Source: Streptomyces noursei (lineage in GTDB: Bacteria; Actinomycetota; Actinomycetes; Streptomycetales; Streptomycetaceae). From it: 64,000 nucleotides of DNA. Location: contig NZ_LWBU01000090.1 in NCBI RefSeq assembly GCF_001646665.1, positions 69,517-133,516 of the forward strand. Direction: 5' to 3'. The notes beneath the pieces were generated by a model. The model made no database searches. It saw only the letters and a program-made list of their open reading frames with translations, and had not been told where the DNA came from. This document shows, piece after piece, positions 25,955 through 34,539 of this stretch; positions within the stretch are counted from its first letter, which is position 1; each line of letters begins with the position of its first letter. A program made the translations under genes and the position numbers.

Positions 25955-26359
25955 CTAGCCCGCGGCCAGCGTGGCCTCGCGCAGCCGCGCCGGCGCCCAG
26001 CACCGGATGATGTCGCGGACGGAGACGACACCGACCGGTCCGTCGCCGTCCAGCACGATCAGATGCCGGAAGCCGCCGTGGGCCATGGCCTGGGCGGCTT
26101 CCGCGAGGGTCCATTCCGGTGAGGCGAAGACGACGTCGGTGGTGGTGTGCGCGCCGGCCGTCTCCAGGTCCGGGTTCTGCCCGGATCCGACGGAGACCAG
26201 GATGTCGCGTTCGGTGAGGATGCCGAGGCCGCTGGTGTCGTGGTCCAGCACGACGGCCGCGCCGACGCGGCGCGCCGCCATCAGGGCGGCCGCCTGGCGG
26301 AGGGTGTGTGCGGGGCCGATGGTGAGGACCACCGTGCTCATGGCGTCACGGACGAGCAT
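25955..26359 (-). CDS. stand-alone CBS-pair protein
   Basis: 134 residues made of two CBS motifs (MLVRDAMSTVVLTIGP... LGILTERDILV, and VVFASPEWTLAEAA... VGVVSVRDIIRC). CBS pairs bind adenine nucleotides and act as sensors. No other domain is attached. AAGGAGGT lies about 10 bases before the ATG. Upstream, TTCACAAG occurs twice in direct tandem (26401-26416 on the plus strand), possibly a promoter element. In mycobacteria such proteins are linked to dormancy; no such evidence here. Confidence 0.88.
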   Translation of the reverse strand: MLVRDAMSTVVLTIGPAHTLRQAAALMAARRVGAAVVLDHDTSGLGILTERDILVSVGSGQNPDLETAGAHTTTDVVFASPEWTLAEAAQAMAHGGFRHLIVLDGDGPVGVVSVRDIIRCWAPARLREATLAAG

Positions 26360-26528
26360 GGGCGTAAGCCACCTCCTTGGTGAACCCCCATGAGAAAGGA
26401 TTCACAAGTTCACAAGCGGGGGGACTCTCAGAGTGGCAGCCGGCACGGCCCTCAACAAGGGGGCCGCACCACCTGGCGCACCCACGCCACCACGCTCCGT
26501 ACGCCGTCCACGGCGCCCGCGCGGGTCG

Positions 26529-27326
26529 TCAGCGCTGGTTCAGGTACCCCAGCAGCTCCTCGTGGAGCAGGCCGTTGGACGCCGCCGCGTTGCCGCTGTG
26601 CGGGCCGGGCTTCCCGTCGAGGCCCGTGTAGACGCCGCCCGCCTCCTGCACCACGATCGCCGGCGCCGCCATGTCCCACAGCGACAGCTCCGGCTCGGCG
26701 CAGATGTCCACCGAGCCCTCGGCGACCATCATGTACGACCAGAAGTCGCCGTAGCCGCGCGTCCGCCAGCACGCGCGCGTGAGGTCCAGGAAGCCCTCCA
26801 TCCGCCCCTGTTCCTCCCAGCCGCCCAGCGAGGAGTACGCGAACGAGGCGTCCGACAGCTCCGCCACCTTCGACACCCGCAGGGGCGTCGCCGACGACAG
26901 GCTGCGGCCCGAGTAGGCGCCCGCCCCCTTCGCCGCCCACCAGCGGCGGTTCAGCGCCGGCGCCGACACCACGCCCACCACGGGCTGGTAGCCGCCCGGC
27001 CCCGCCTCCATCAGCGCGATCAGCGTCGCCCACACGGGCACTCCGCGCACGTAGTTCTTGGTGCCGTCGATCGGGTCGATCACCCAGCGGCGCGGGCCGG
27101 TGCCCTCCACGCCGTACTCCTCGCCCAGGATGGCGTCCCGCGGGCGCGCCCGCTGGAGGTGACCGCGGATCAGCTCCTCGGCCGCCCTGTCCGCCTCGGT
27201 CACCGGCGTCATGTCCGGCTTGGTCTCCACCTTCAGGTCCAGGGCCCGGAACCGCTCCATGGTGGCGGCGTCGGCGGCATCCGCGAGGACGTGGGCGAGA
27301 CGCAGATCATCGTGGTAATCGACCAT
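26529..27326 (-). CDS. hisN: histidinol-phosphatase, inositol monophosphatase family
   Basis: 265 residues. The metal motifs of the IMPase fold are all present: [20 protein letters not shown], and the C-terminal [18 protein letters not shown]. In actinobacteria this subgroup is HisN, which dephosphorylates L-histidinol phosphate in histidine synthesis. Other substrates such as inositol phosphate cannot be excluded from sequence. It is monocistronic and divergent from the TetR gene. Confidence 0.85.
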   Translation of the reverse strand: MVDYHDDLRLAHVLADAADAATMERFRALDLKVETKPDMTPVTEADRAAEELIRGHLQRARPRDAILGEEYGVEGTGPRRWVIDPIDGTKNYVRGVPVWATLIALMEAGPGGYQPVVGVVSAPALNRRWWAAKGAGAYSGRSLSSATPLRVSKVAELSDASFAYSSLGGWEEQGRMEGFLDLTRACWRTRGYGDFWSYMMVAEGSVDICAEPELSLWDMAAPAIVVQEAGGVYTGLDGKPGPHSGNAAASNGLLHEELLGYLNQR

Positions 27327-27436
27327 GGGCCGACTCTATCCCGGCGGATCGGCCGCTCCGGCGGGGCCTATTGACAGTGCGTGGCCGCCCGTCAACCCTG
27401 AGCGCAGGGCCGAGGTGACGTGCCTGGGAGGCGACG

Positions 27437-28060
27437 ATGCCCACCGCGCGAGAAGCACTGCTCAACGCCGCCCTGGCGGCGCTGGCGGAACTGCCCTGGA
27501 CGGCGGTCCGGATGGTCGACGTGGCCGGTGCCGCCGGGGTCTCCCGGCAGACCCTCTACAACGAGTTCGGCAGCAAGGAGGGACTCGCGCGCGCCCTGGT
27601 GCGGCGCGAGGCCGACGCCTATCTGCACGGGGTGGAGCGCGCCCTGCGGACCGGGCCCGACGCCGCGTCCCGGCTCGTCTCCGTCGCCGAGTGGACCGTG
27701 ACGGCCGCGGCCGGGCGCCCACTGCTGCGCGCCCTGCTCACCGGCTGCTGGGGCGAGCGGCTGCCCGCCCCGCGCCCCGCCCCCGTCCGCTCCCGCGTCC
27801 TGGCCGGCACCCCGGCGCAGCGGCGCGCCGACGCCGGGCCGCCCGCGCCCGGCGAACTGCTCGCGGCGGTGCGGGACCGCTCGCGCACCGTGCTGGGGCG
27901 CGACGGCGCCGGGCCCGGCGAGGAGGCGTGCGAGCTGGCGGTGCGGCTGGCCCTGTCGTACGTGGTGGCGCCGGCCGCGGGCGAGGGCGAGGCCCGGGGG
28001 CTCGGCGCGGTGCTGCGCCGGGCGCTCAGTGCGATGAGCCCGACAGCTGCAGACCGATGA
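27437..28060 (+). CDS. TetR/AcrR-family regulator
   Basis: 207 residues. The N-terminal helix-turn-helix reads VRMVDVAGAAGVSRQTLYNEFGSKEGLARAL (residues about 24-54), typical of TetR. The C-terminal ligand domain is Arg/Ala/Pro-rich without similarity I recognise. GGGAGGCGACG precedes the ATG. Its last 35 bases overlap the 3' end of the SMR transporter gene on the opposite strand. A local regulator-efflux relation is possible but not shown by any operator. Confidence 0.85.
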   Translation: MPTAREALLNAALAALAELPWTAVRMVDVAGAAGVSRQTLYNEFGSKEGLARALVRREADAYLHGVERALRTGPDAASRLVSVAEWTVTAAAGRPLLRALLTGCWGERLPAPRPAPVRSRVLAGTPAQRRADAGPPAPGELLAAVRDRSRTVLGRDGAGPGEEACELAVRLALSYVVAPAAGEGEARGLGAVLRRALSAMSPTAADR

Positions 28061-28349
28061 CGCCGACGATCACCAGCGAGATCGAGACGATCTTCAGCAC
28101 GGACACCAGGTCGCCGAGGAAGACCATCCCGTAGACCGCCGTGCCCGCCGCGCCGATACCGGTCCACACCGCGTACGCCGGGCCGATGTCCAGCTTCCGC
28201 AGGGACAGCGTCAGCAGCCCGAAGCTGCCCAGGGCGAAGCAGGCGAACGCGACCGTGGGCCACAGCCGGGTGAAACCGTGCGACAGCTTGAGGCAGACCG
28301 CGAAACCGGTCTCCAGGAAACCGGCGACAATCACCAGCAGCCACGCCAT
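28026..28349 (-). CDS. small multidrug resistance (SMR) family transporter
   Basis: 107 residues, four hydrophobic helices (MAWLLVIVAGFLETGFAVCL first), with the conserved glutamate at residue 13 (LETGFA) that couples protons to substrate. The WTGIGAAGTAVYG and GVIGLQL segments are SMR signatures. This subtype resembles SugE/Gdx (guanidinium exporters) as much as EmrE. GGGAGG lies 8 bases before the ATG. A short dyad GTGC-N6-GCAC with CATAAT inside (28413-28426) is a possible -10. No guanidine riboswitch motif was seen. Confidence 0.87.
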   Translation of the reverse strand: MAWLLVIVAGFLETGFAVCLKLSHGFTRLWPTVAFACFALGSFGLLTLSLRKLDIGPAYAVWTGIGAAGTAVYGMVFLGDLVSVLKIVSISLVIVGVIGLQLSGSSH

Positions 28350-28460
28350 CGTCAGTGCCTCCCGCGTCGGTGACCTCGGTGAGTGATGTCGGTGACTGCT
28401 TCGTGTCACTTGGTGCGATTATGCACTTACCAGGCGGAGCCACCCGCAAACGTGCGCGGC

Positions 28461-29474
28461 TCAGTCCCCCTCGCGTCGCTCCCGGGTGGAGAGCAGGCGC
28501 CGCAGCGAGAACAGCCGGGCCGGATCGGCGTGCCCCTCCGCCACCCAGGCGTCCAGCCCGCAGTCCGGCTCGTCGTGGCTGCACGCGCGCGGGCACTGCT
28601 CCGTGCCCGGCACCAGGTCCGGGAAGGCGTTGATCACCCGGGACGGGTCGACGTGGTGGAGTCCGAAGGACCGCACGCCGGGGGTGTCGATCACCCAGCC
28701 CTCCGCGCGGTCCAGCGGCAGCGCCAGCGCGGAGGTGGTGGTGTGCCTGCCGCGCCCCGTGACCGCGTTGACCAGACCGGTGCTCCTGCGGCGCTCCTCG
28801 GGGACCAGCGCGTTCACCAGGGTCGTCTTGCCGACGCCCGAGTGGCCGACGAACGCGGTGGTGCGGCCGGACAGGTACTCGCGCACCCGGTCGGCGGCGG
28901 TGTGCCCGTCGTACAGCTCGTCCTGGCTCGTCACGACGTACGGGATGTCGAGCGCGCCGTACAGCTCCAGCAGCTTCTCGGGCGGGGCCAGGTCCGACTT
29001 GGTGAGCACCAGCAGCGGCTCCAGGCCGCCGTCGTACGCCGCCACCAGGCACCGGTCGACCAGCCGGGGCCGGGGCTCGGGGTCGGCCAGGGCGGTGACG
29101 ATGGCGAGCTGGTCGGCGTTGGCGACGACCACGCGCTCGTAGGGGTCGTCGTCGTCGGCCGTGCGGCGCAGCACGGACGCGCGCTCCTCGATGCGCACGA
29201 TCCGCGCCAGGGTGTCCTTGCTGCCCGACATGTCGCCCACCAGGGAGACCCGGTCGCCGACGACGGCCGCCTTGCGGCCCAGCTCCCGGGCCTTCATCGC
29301 CATGACGACCCGGTCCTCCACGAGGCAGGTCAGCCGGCCGCGGTCCACGGTGAGGACCATGCCCTCGGCCGCGTCCTCGTGTTTGGGGCGGATGTTGGTG
29401 CGCGGCCGGTTGCCCTTGCGGTTGGGGCGGGACCGGATGTCGTCCTCGTCGGTGTTCTTGCCGTAGCGGCGCAT
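28461..29474 (-). CDS. rsgA: ribosome small-subunit maturation GTPase RsgA
   Basis: 337 residues. Circularly permuted GTPase: the TKSD (G4) motif comes before the P-loop GHSGVGKTT and the DTPG motif, then a C-terminal zinc region CPRACSHDEPDC. An N-terminal OB fold (GMVLTVDRGRLTCLVED) binds the 30S subunit. The ATG at 29474 begins 4 bases after the aroA stop, so the two form an operon, a common pairing in Streptomyces. The N-terminus MRRYGKNTDEDD is the usual streptomycete extension. Confidence 0.93.
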   Translation of the reverse strand: MRRYGKNTDEDDIRSRPNRKGNRPRTNIRPKHEDAAEGMVLTVDRGRLTCLVEDRVVMAMKARELGRKAAVVGDRVSLVGDMSGSKDTLARIVRIEERASVLRRTADDDDPYERVVVANADQLAIVTALADPEPRPRLVDRCLVAAYDGGLEPLLVLTKSDLAPPEKLLELYGALDIPYVVTSQDELYDGHTAADRVREYLSGRTTAFVGHSGVGKTTLVNALVPEERRRSTGLVNAVTGRGRHTTTSALALPLDRAEGWVIDTPGVRSFGLHHVDPSRVINAFPDLVPGTEQCPRACSHDEPDCGLDAWVAEGHADPARLFSLRRLLSTRERREGD

Positions 29475-29478
29475 GTCG

Positions 29479-30795
29479 TCAGGCCTCGAGCATTCCGGTC
29501 CACATCTGCGGGAAGTCCGGCAGGGTCTTCGCGGTCGTCGCGACGTTCTCGATCTCCACGCCGGCCACGGCGAGGCCGATGACCGCACCGGCCGTCGCCA
29601 TCCGGTGGTCGTCGTAGGTGCGGAACACGCCCCCGTGCAGCGGGCGGGGGCGGATGTGCAGGCCGTCCGCGGTCTCCGTGACGTCTCCGCCCAGCTCGTT
29701 GATCTCCTTGGTGAGCGCGGCCAGCCTGTCCGTCTCGTGCAGGCGCAGGTGGGCCACGCCGCGCAGCGTCGAGGGCGAGTCGGCGAGGGCGGCGATCGCG
29801 GCGATGCCGGGCGTCAGCTCGCCGACCTCGCCCAGGTCCACGTCGATGCCGTGGACGGTCCCCGTGCCGGTGAAGGTCAGGCCCTGCTCGGTGAGCTCGC
29901 AGGAGCCACCCATGCGGGTGAAGATCTCCCGCAGCGCGTCACCGGGCTGGGTGGTCCGCTCGGGCCAGTCGGGGACGGTGACCCGCCCGCCGGTGACCAG
30001 CGCGGCGGCCAGGAACGGCTGCGCGTTCGACAGGTCGGGCTCGACGGTCAGGTCGCGGCCGAGCAGCGCGGACGGCGAGACGCGCCACACGTTAGGCTCG
30101 CCGCCGGTCTCGGGCTCGTCGACCTGGGCGCCGACCGCGCGGAGCATGTCGACGGTCATCCGGATGTGGGGCATGGACGGCAGCCGGTCGCCCGTGTGCC
30201 GTACCTCCACGCCCTGGTTGAAGCGCGGCGCGGACAGCAGCAGCGCGCTGACGAACTGGGAGGAGGACGAGGCGTCGATCTCCACCGGGCCGCCCTCCAG
30301 GGCACCCGCCCCGTGCACGGTCATCGGCAGCGCGCCGCGCGCCTCGTCGTCGATCCGGGCGCCGAGCACCCGCAGGGCGTCGATCACCCCGTGCAGCGGC
30401 CGCTCGTAGGACCGGGGGTCGCCGTCGAAGCGCACCGGGCCGGTGGCCAGCGCCGCGACCGGCGGGAGGAAGCGCATGACCGTTCCCGCGTTGCCGACGT
30501 CGATCGTGGCCGGGCCGTGCAGGCCCGCCGGGATGACCCGCCACCGCTCACCGGTGCCGTCCGGGCCCACGCCCTCCTCGATGCCGACGCCCATCATGCG
30601 CAGGGCCTCCGCCATCAGCAGGGTGTCGCGCGAGCGCAGCGGGTGCCGCAGCCAGCCCGGCTCGGAGGCGAGCGCGGCGAGCACCAGGGCCCGGTTGGTG
30701 ACCGACTTGGACCCGGGCACGGTGACGGTCGCGTCCACGGCTCCGGTCGCGTACGGGGCCGGCCAGAGATCGAGCTGTGCGGGTGTTTCGGTCAT
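29479..30795 (-). CDS. aroA: 3-phosphoshikimate 1-carboxyvinyltransferase (EPSP synthase)
   Basis: 438 residues. Sixth step of the shikimate pathway, joining shikimate 3-phosphate and PEP. Substrate loops are clear: [17 protein letters not shown] (about 27-43), [12 protein letters not shown] and the C-terminal [13 protein letters not shown]. An alternative GTG 9 bases upstream (30804) would add VRG; the GAGGGG between them lies too close to the ATG to decide. It is followed immediately by rsgA. Divergence from the HMCES-like gene is interrupted by the M50 gene upstream on the same strand. Confidence 0.95.
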   Translation of the reverse strand: MTETPAQLDLWPAPYATGAVDATVTVPGSKSVTNRALVLAALASEPGWLRHPLRSRDTLLMAEALRMMGVGIEEGVGPDGTGERWRVIPAGLHGPATIDVGNAGTVMRFLPPVAALATGPVRFDGDPRSYERPLHGVIDALRVLGARIDDEARGALPMTVHGAGALEGGPVEIDASSSSQFVSALLLSAPRFNQGVEVRHTGDRLPSMPHIRMTVDMLRAVGAQVDEPETGGEPNVWRVSPSALLGRDLTVEPDLSNAQPFLAAALVTGGRVTVPDWPERTTQPGDALREIFTRMGGSCELTEQGLTFTGTGTVHGIDVDLGEVGELTPGIAAIAALADSPSTLRGVAHLRLHETDRLAALTKEINELGGDVTETADGLHIRPRPLHGGVFRTYDDHRMATAGAVIGLAVAGVEIENVATTAKTLPDFPQMWTGMLEA

Positions 30796-30832
30796 GCCCC
30801 TCACTTTAGACGGGGCAGGTGGTCACGGCCGA

Positions 30833-31525
30833 TCACAGGCCGAGCAGCCAGCGACCCCCACCGATCAGGGAGCAGAGCGAGACGGCGTGGAAGAGGAACA
30901 GCCACAGGACCGCCGGGACGTGCGTGAGCCGGGAGAGCTGGTCGGCGTCCGAGTCCGGCGCCCCGCCGTGCCGCCGCTTGGCCTGGAGCTCGAACACCGG
31001 CCGCACCCCGCCCAGCAGGAGGAACCACACCGCGCTGTAGGCGAACGCGGCCTGCACGTCCGGCTCCGTCAGCCATGACACCAGCAGGAAGGCCGTCCCG
31101 GTCACCACCACGGTGAGCGCCCCGTACGCGTTGCGGATCATCACCAGCATGGCCAGCAGCAGCGCGGTGGCCACCCACAGCAGCAGCGTGATGCGGTGCG
31201 CGGCGAGCAGCCAGGCGCCGCCGAGCCCGAGCAGCGAGGGCGCGGTGTAGCCGGCGGCCGCGGTGAGGACCATCCCGAGGCCGGTGGGCCTGCCGCGGCT
31301 CACGGTGAGGCCGCTGGTGTCGGAGTGCAGCCGTATGCCGTCGAGGCGGCGGCCGGTGAGCAGCGCGATCAGCCCGTGGCCGCCCTCGTGGGCGATGGTC
31401 ACGGCGTTGCGCGAGACGCGCCACAGCGGGTGCGGGACGGTCACGGTCAGGGCGGCCACCGCGGTGACGACCACGAGCCACAGGTCCGGGGCGGGCTGGG
31501 TACCGAAGAGATCGGTGCTGGCCAT
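30833..31525 (-). CDS. M50-like membrane zinc metallopeptidase
   Basis: 230 residues. HEGGH near residues 46-50 inside the second hydrophobic segment is the zinc motif of an intramembrane or membrane-associated M50-like peptidase. About six spans are visible. The family seen here (single HEGGH, no PDZ domain, short polar tail) is widespread in actinobacteria but uncharacterised. A second ligand motif such as NxxPxxxxDG is not evident, so catalytic activity is uncertain. It lies 37 bases upstream of aroA. Confidence 0.82.
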   Translation of the reverse strand: MASTDLFGTQPAPDLWLVVVTAVAALTVTVPHPLWRVSRNAVTIAHEGGHGLIALLTGRRLDGIRLHSDTSGLTVSRGRPTGLGMVLTAAAGYTAPSLLGLGGAWLLAAHRITLLLWVATALLLAMLVMIRNAYGALTVVVTGTAFLLVSWLTEPDVQAAFAYSAVWFLLLGGVRPVFELQAKRRHGGAPDSDADQLSRLTHVPAVLWLFLFHAVSLCSLIGGGRWLLGL

Positions 31526-31576
31526 TTCTCGGACGGCTCCTCATGGTGTCGGTGGCGCGTGGCAATGTTGGCAAGT

Positions 31577-32398
31577 ATGTGCGGACGTTATTCGGCGAGT
31601 CGTAGGCCCGAGGATCTGACCGGACTCTTCCAGATAGAGAAGTGGGAGCCGAAGGAGGCCCTGGACCCCGACTGGAACGTGGCCCCGACCAAGGAGGTGT
31701 ACGCGGTCCTCGAACGCCCCCTCAAGGAGGAGGACGCGGATCCCGACCGTCCGGTTCGGCAGCTGCGCGTCCTGAAGTGGGGCCTGGTGCCGTCCTGGTC
31801 GAAGACGCCGGAGGGCGCCGCCCGGATGATCAACGCCCGCGCGGAAACGGTGCACGACAAGCCGTCCTTCCGGCGGGCCTTCGCGCAGCGCCGCTGCATC
31901 CTGCCCGCCGACGGCTACTACGAGTGGGTCACCGGCGCCGCCGAGCGGCAGCTGGAGGAGCAGGGCAGGAAGAAGCGCCCCCGCAAGCAGCCCTACTTCG
32001 TCACACCGGCCGACGGGTCGGTCTTCGCGATGGCCGGCCTGTACGAGTTCTGGCGCGACCCCACCCTGCCCCCCGACCACCCGCAGGCGTGGTGGGCCAC
32101 CTGCTCCGTGATCACCACCGAGGCGGACGAGGACCCGCTCGGCGTCGCCCCGGACGAGGGGCCGCACTCGCTGGCCGACATCCACCCCCGGATGCCGCTG
32201 ATGCTCACGCCCGACCGGTGGGACGCCTGGCTGGACCCGTCCCGCACGGACCCCGAGGACCTGCGCTCGCTGCTCAGCCCGCCGCCCGCGGGGCTGATGC
32301 GGGCCTACCCCGTGGCCACCGCCGTCAGCAACGTCCGCAACAACGGCCCCGAGCTGCTGGAGGAAATCGCCGCCCCCGAGGAGGGAACGCTCTTCTGA
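31577..32398 (+). CDS. SRAP/HMCES (YedK) abasic-site processing protein
   Basis: 273 residues beginning MCGRYS: removal of Met exposes Cys2, the residue that forms a thiazolidine cross-link with abasic sites in single-stranded DNA. Conserved partners are INARAET near residues 85-91, CILPADGYYEW near 108-118, and HPRMPLML near 206-213. Longer readings upstream would bury Cys2 and are excluded. Probably protects stalled forks. It is divergent from the M50 gene and 25 bases upstream of a hydrolase gene. Confidence 0.92.
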   Translation: MCGRYSASRRPEDLTGLFQIEKWEPKEALDPDWNVAPTKEVYAVLERPLKEEDADPDRPVRQLRVLKWGLVPSWSKTPEGAARMINARAETVHDKPSFRRAFAQRRCILPADGYYEWVTGAAERQLEEQGRKKRPRKQPYFVTPADGSVFAMAGLYEFWRDPTLPPDHPQAWWATCSVITTEADEDPLGVAPDEGPHSLADIHPRMPLMLTPDRWDAWLDPSRTDPEDLRSLLSPPPAGLMRAYPVATAVSNVRNNGPELLEEIAAPEEGTLF

Positions 32399-32423
32399 AC
32401 CCGGCACACGGCAGGATGGCCGG

Positions 32424-33062
32424 GTGACCACCACCGAAACCGTCCCGACCGGCCTCGGCGACGCCCGTATCACCTGGTACGAGGCACAGGGCCGGCCCGC
32501 CCGCCTCGTCGTCGCCCTGAGCCACGGCGCCGGGGGCGGCATCGAGGCCCGCGACCTGCGGGCGCTGGCCGAGAGCCTGCCGCCCGCCGGGGTGACCGTC
32601 GCGCTCGTCGAGCAGCCCTGGCGGGTCGCCGGCAGGAAGCTGGCCCCCGCGCCCAAGCGGCTCGACGAGGGCTGGCGCGACCTGTGGCCCGCGCTCGCGG
32701 CCGCCGGCCCGCCGGTGGTGGCCGGCGGGCGCAGCGCCGGCGCCCGGGTGGCCTGCCGCACCGCGCGGGAGCTGGGCGCCCGGGCCGTCCTCGCGCTGTC
32801 GTTCCCGCTGCACCCGCCGGGCAGGCCGGAGAGCTCCCGCGCGGACGAGCTGCTGGGCGCGGGGGTGCCCACCCTCGTCGTCCAGGGCGGGAGCGACCCG
32901 TTCGGCAGGCCGGAGGAGTTCCCCGCGGGGGAGCACGAGCTGGTCGAGGTGCCGTACGGGGACCACGGGTTCGCGGTGCCCAAACGGGCGCCCGTCACCC
33001 AGGAGGACGCCCTGGCGGTGATCACCGGCGGGGTCGGCGGCTGGCTGGACGCCCTGCGCTGA
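32424..33062 (+). CDS. alpha/beta-hydrolase family protein (KAN-type)
   Basis: 212 residues from GTG 32424. The oxyanion region is LSHGAGGGIEARDL near residues 33-46, the nucleophile elbow is GGRSAGARVA near 101-110, and a GDHGF near the end carries the catalytic histidine. These match the bacterial dienelactone-hydrolase-like/KANL3-type group. Substrate unknown. It starts 25 bases after the HMCES-like gene and may share its transcript; the sigR promoter follows 18 bases after the stop. Confidence 0.8.
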   Translation: MTTTETVPTGLGDARITWYEAQGRPARLVVALSHGAGGGIEARDLRALAESLPPAGVTVALVEQPWRVAGRKLAPAPKRLDEGWRDLWPALAAAGPPVVAGGRSAGARVACRTARELGARAVLALSFPLHPPGRPESSRADELLGAGVPTLVVQGGSDPFGRPEEFPAGEHELVEVPYGDHGFAVPKRAPVTQEDALAVITGGVGGWLDALR

Positions 33063-33079
33063 AGTGACGCCGGCCGGCG

Positions 33080-33106
33080 GGAATGCGGCGGTGCCCACCC
33101 GGTGTT
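33080..33106 (+). promoter_or_regulatory. sigma-R dependent promoter upstream of sigR (p2 type)
   Basis: GGAAT at 33080-33084 (within GGGAAT), 19 bases, then GTT at 33104-33106. It matches the sigma-R consensus with a one-base-longer spacer and lies where S. coelicolor has the autoregulated sigRp2. It would transcribe the long sigma-R' reading frame from the ATG at 33155. Confidence 0.72.
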
Positions 33107-33154
33107 GTGACGGGCGTCGGTGAGAGAACAGAGCCAGGAGAGGGAGTCCGTCGC

Positions 33155-34012
33155 ATGGGTTCGACCATCTGCCCGAGCCGGTCGCAGTCCGCCACGGAGC
33201 TGGACTGGACCGTGCTGCCCGCGGCCAGGACCGCCCCCGGCCTGTCGGAGCGCGCCTCGGGCGGCAGGAATCGGAAGGACCTGTCCCCGGAAGGTCGACT
33301 ATTCTCCGATTCGAGCGGGTCCGCACTCGGTCTCGCCGCCGCAGCGCTGGAGGAGGTGGGTCCGGTCACTGGGACCGACACAGGGACCGACGACGGCCAC
33401 GAGGAGACGACGGCCGAGCGCAACGCGCGTTTCGAGCGCGACGCGCTGGAGTACCTCGACCAGATGTACTCGGCGGCGCTGCGCATGACGCGCAACCCCG
33501 CCGACGCGGAGGACCTGGTCCAGGAGACGTACGCGAAGGCGTACGGGTCCTTCCACCAGTTCCGCGAGGGCACCAACCTCAAGGCGTGGCTGTACCGGAT
33601 CCTCACCAACACCTTCATCAACTCGTACCGCAAGAAGCAGCGCGAGCCCCAGCGCAGCGCCGCCGAGGAGATCGAGGACTGGCAGCTCGCCCGCGCCGAG
33701 TCCCACATGTCCACCGGTCTGCGGTCCGCCGAGTCCCAGGCCCTGGACCACCTGCCCGACTCCGACGTGAAGGAAGCCCTCCAGGCGATCCCCGAGGAGT
33801 TCCGCATCGCCGTGTACCTGGCCGATGTCGAGGGCTTTGCGTACAAGGAGATCGCGGACATCATGGGTACACCCATCGGTACGGTGATGTCCCGGCTGCA
33901 CCGGGGCCGCCGCCAGCTGCGCGGGATGCTCGAGGACTACGCCCGCGAACGCGGACTCGTCCCCGCGGGCGCCGGAGAGTCGTCGAACGACGGGAAAGGC
34001 TCGGGCTCATGA
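33155..34012 (+). CDS. sigR: ECF sigma factor SigR (long isoform sigma-R'; short start at 33356)
   Basis: 285 residues from ATG 33155, preceded by GGAGAGGGAG. An internal GTG at 33356 begins [11 protein letters not shown] and gives the short, 218-residue sigma-R form; the upstream 67 residues are the known unstable N-terminal extension. Region 2 ([20 protein letters not shown]... [11 protein letters not shown]) and region 4 ([20 protein letters not shown]) are complete. Sigma-R controls the thiol-oxidative stress response and is held by RsrA, whose gene overlaps the stop by 4 bases. Regulation: the p2-type promoter at 33080; a promoter for the short form was not clearly found, although TATTCT at 33300-33305 is a possible -10. 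Confidence 0.95.
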   Translation: MGSTICPSRSQSATELDWTVLPAARTAPGLSERASGGRNRKDLSPEGRLFSDSSGSALGLAAAALEEVGPVTGTDTGTDDGHEETTAERNARFERDALEYLDQMYSAALRMTRNPADAEDLVQETYAKAYGSFHQFREGTNLKAWLYRILTNTFINSYRKKQREPQRSAAEEIEDWQLARAESHMSTGLRSAESQALDHLPDSDVKEALQAIPEEFRIAVYLADVEGFAYKEIADIMGTPIGTVMSRLHRGRRQLRGMLEDYARERGLVPAGAGESSNDGKGSGS

Positions 34013-34308
34013 GCTGCGGAGAGCCGCACGAGACGGATTGCTCGGAGGTGCTGGACCACCTCTACGAGTTCCTCGACCGGGAGATGCCCGACAGCGACTG
34101 CACCAAGTTCGAGGTGCACTTCGAGGAGTGCTCCCCGTGCCTGGAGAAGTACGGGCTGGAGCAGGCCGTGAAGAAGCTGGTCAAGCGGTGCTGCGGACAC
34201 GACGACGTCCCGTCCGACCTGCGGGCCAAGGTCATGGGCCGGATCGAGCTGATCCGCTCGGGCGAGGCCGTGCCGGACCACGACGTGACGGCCGCCACCC
34301 AGGAGTGA
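34009..34308 (+). CDS. rsrA: RsrA, zinc-containing anti-sigma-R factor
   Basis: 99 residues, ATG overlapping the sigR stop. Redox-sensing zinc motif: C11, H37, C41 and C44 (HFEECSPC), with additional cysteines at 3, 31, 61 and 62. In the known mechanism zinc-bound reduced RsrA binds sigma-R; oxidation forms a disulfide, releases zinc and frees the sigma factor. All residues needed for this are present. Confidence 0.95.
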   Translation: MSCGEPHETDCSEVLDHLYEFLDREMPDSDCTKFEVHFEECSPCLEKYGLEQAVKKLVKRCCGHDDVPSDLRAKVMGRIELIRSGEAVPDHDVTAATQE

Positions 34309-34539
34309 CACCCCCCGTCCCGCCCCGGTGACCGCCCCGCGGCCGCCGCGTGCGGGACGGCCGTGCGTGCGGACCCCGGCAGTGCGACGGGGGAGCCCCG
34401 TTTCCGCCCGCTCATGCCTCGCATCACCCGAAGGTGCTAATCGGTGTCGTCCCGCCGCCGCCTCCGGGCCAACTCGTTAGCCTGACGGTCCACTTGGTCG
34501 ACGCAAGCCGACGTGAGGCCGACGAGCCGGCGGGAGACG

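Noticed and set aside
27437..28349. TetR regulator controlling the SMR gene
   Set aside because: The genes converge and overlap at their 3' ends; no palindrome was found at the SMR promoter that would support a link.
28350..28460. Guanidine riboswitch upstream of the SMR transporter
   Set aside because: The region has short GTCACCGA repeats and a small dyad but not the conserved ykkC-type core.
33267..33292. Second sigma-R promoter inside the sigR 5' region (GGAAT at 33267)
   Set aside because: Eighteen bases downstream the sequence reads GAA instead of GTT.
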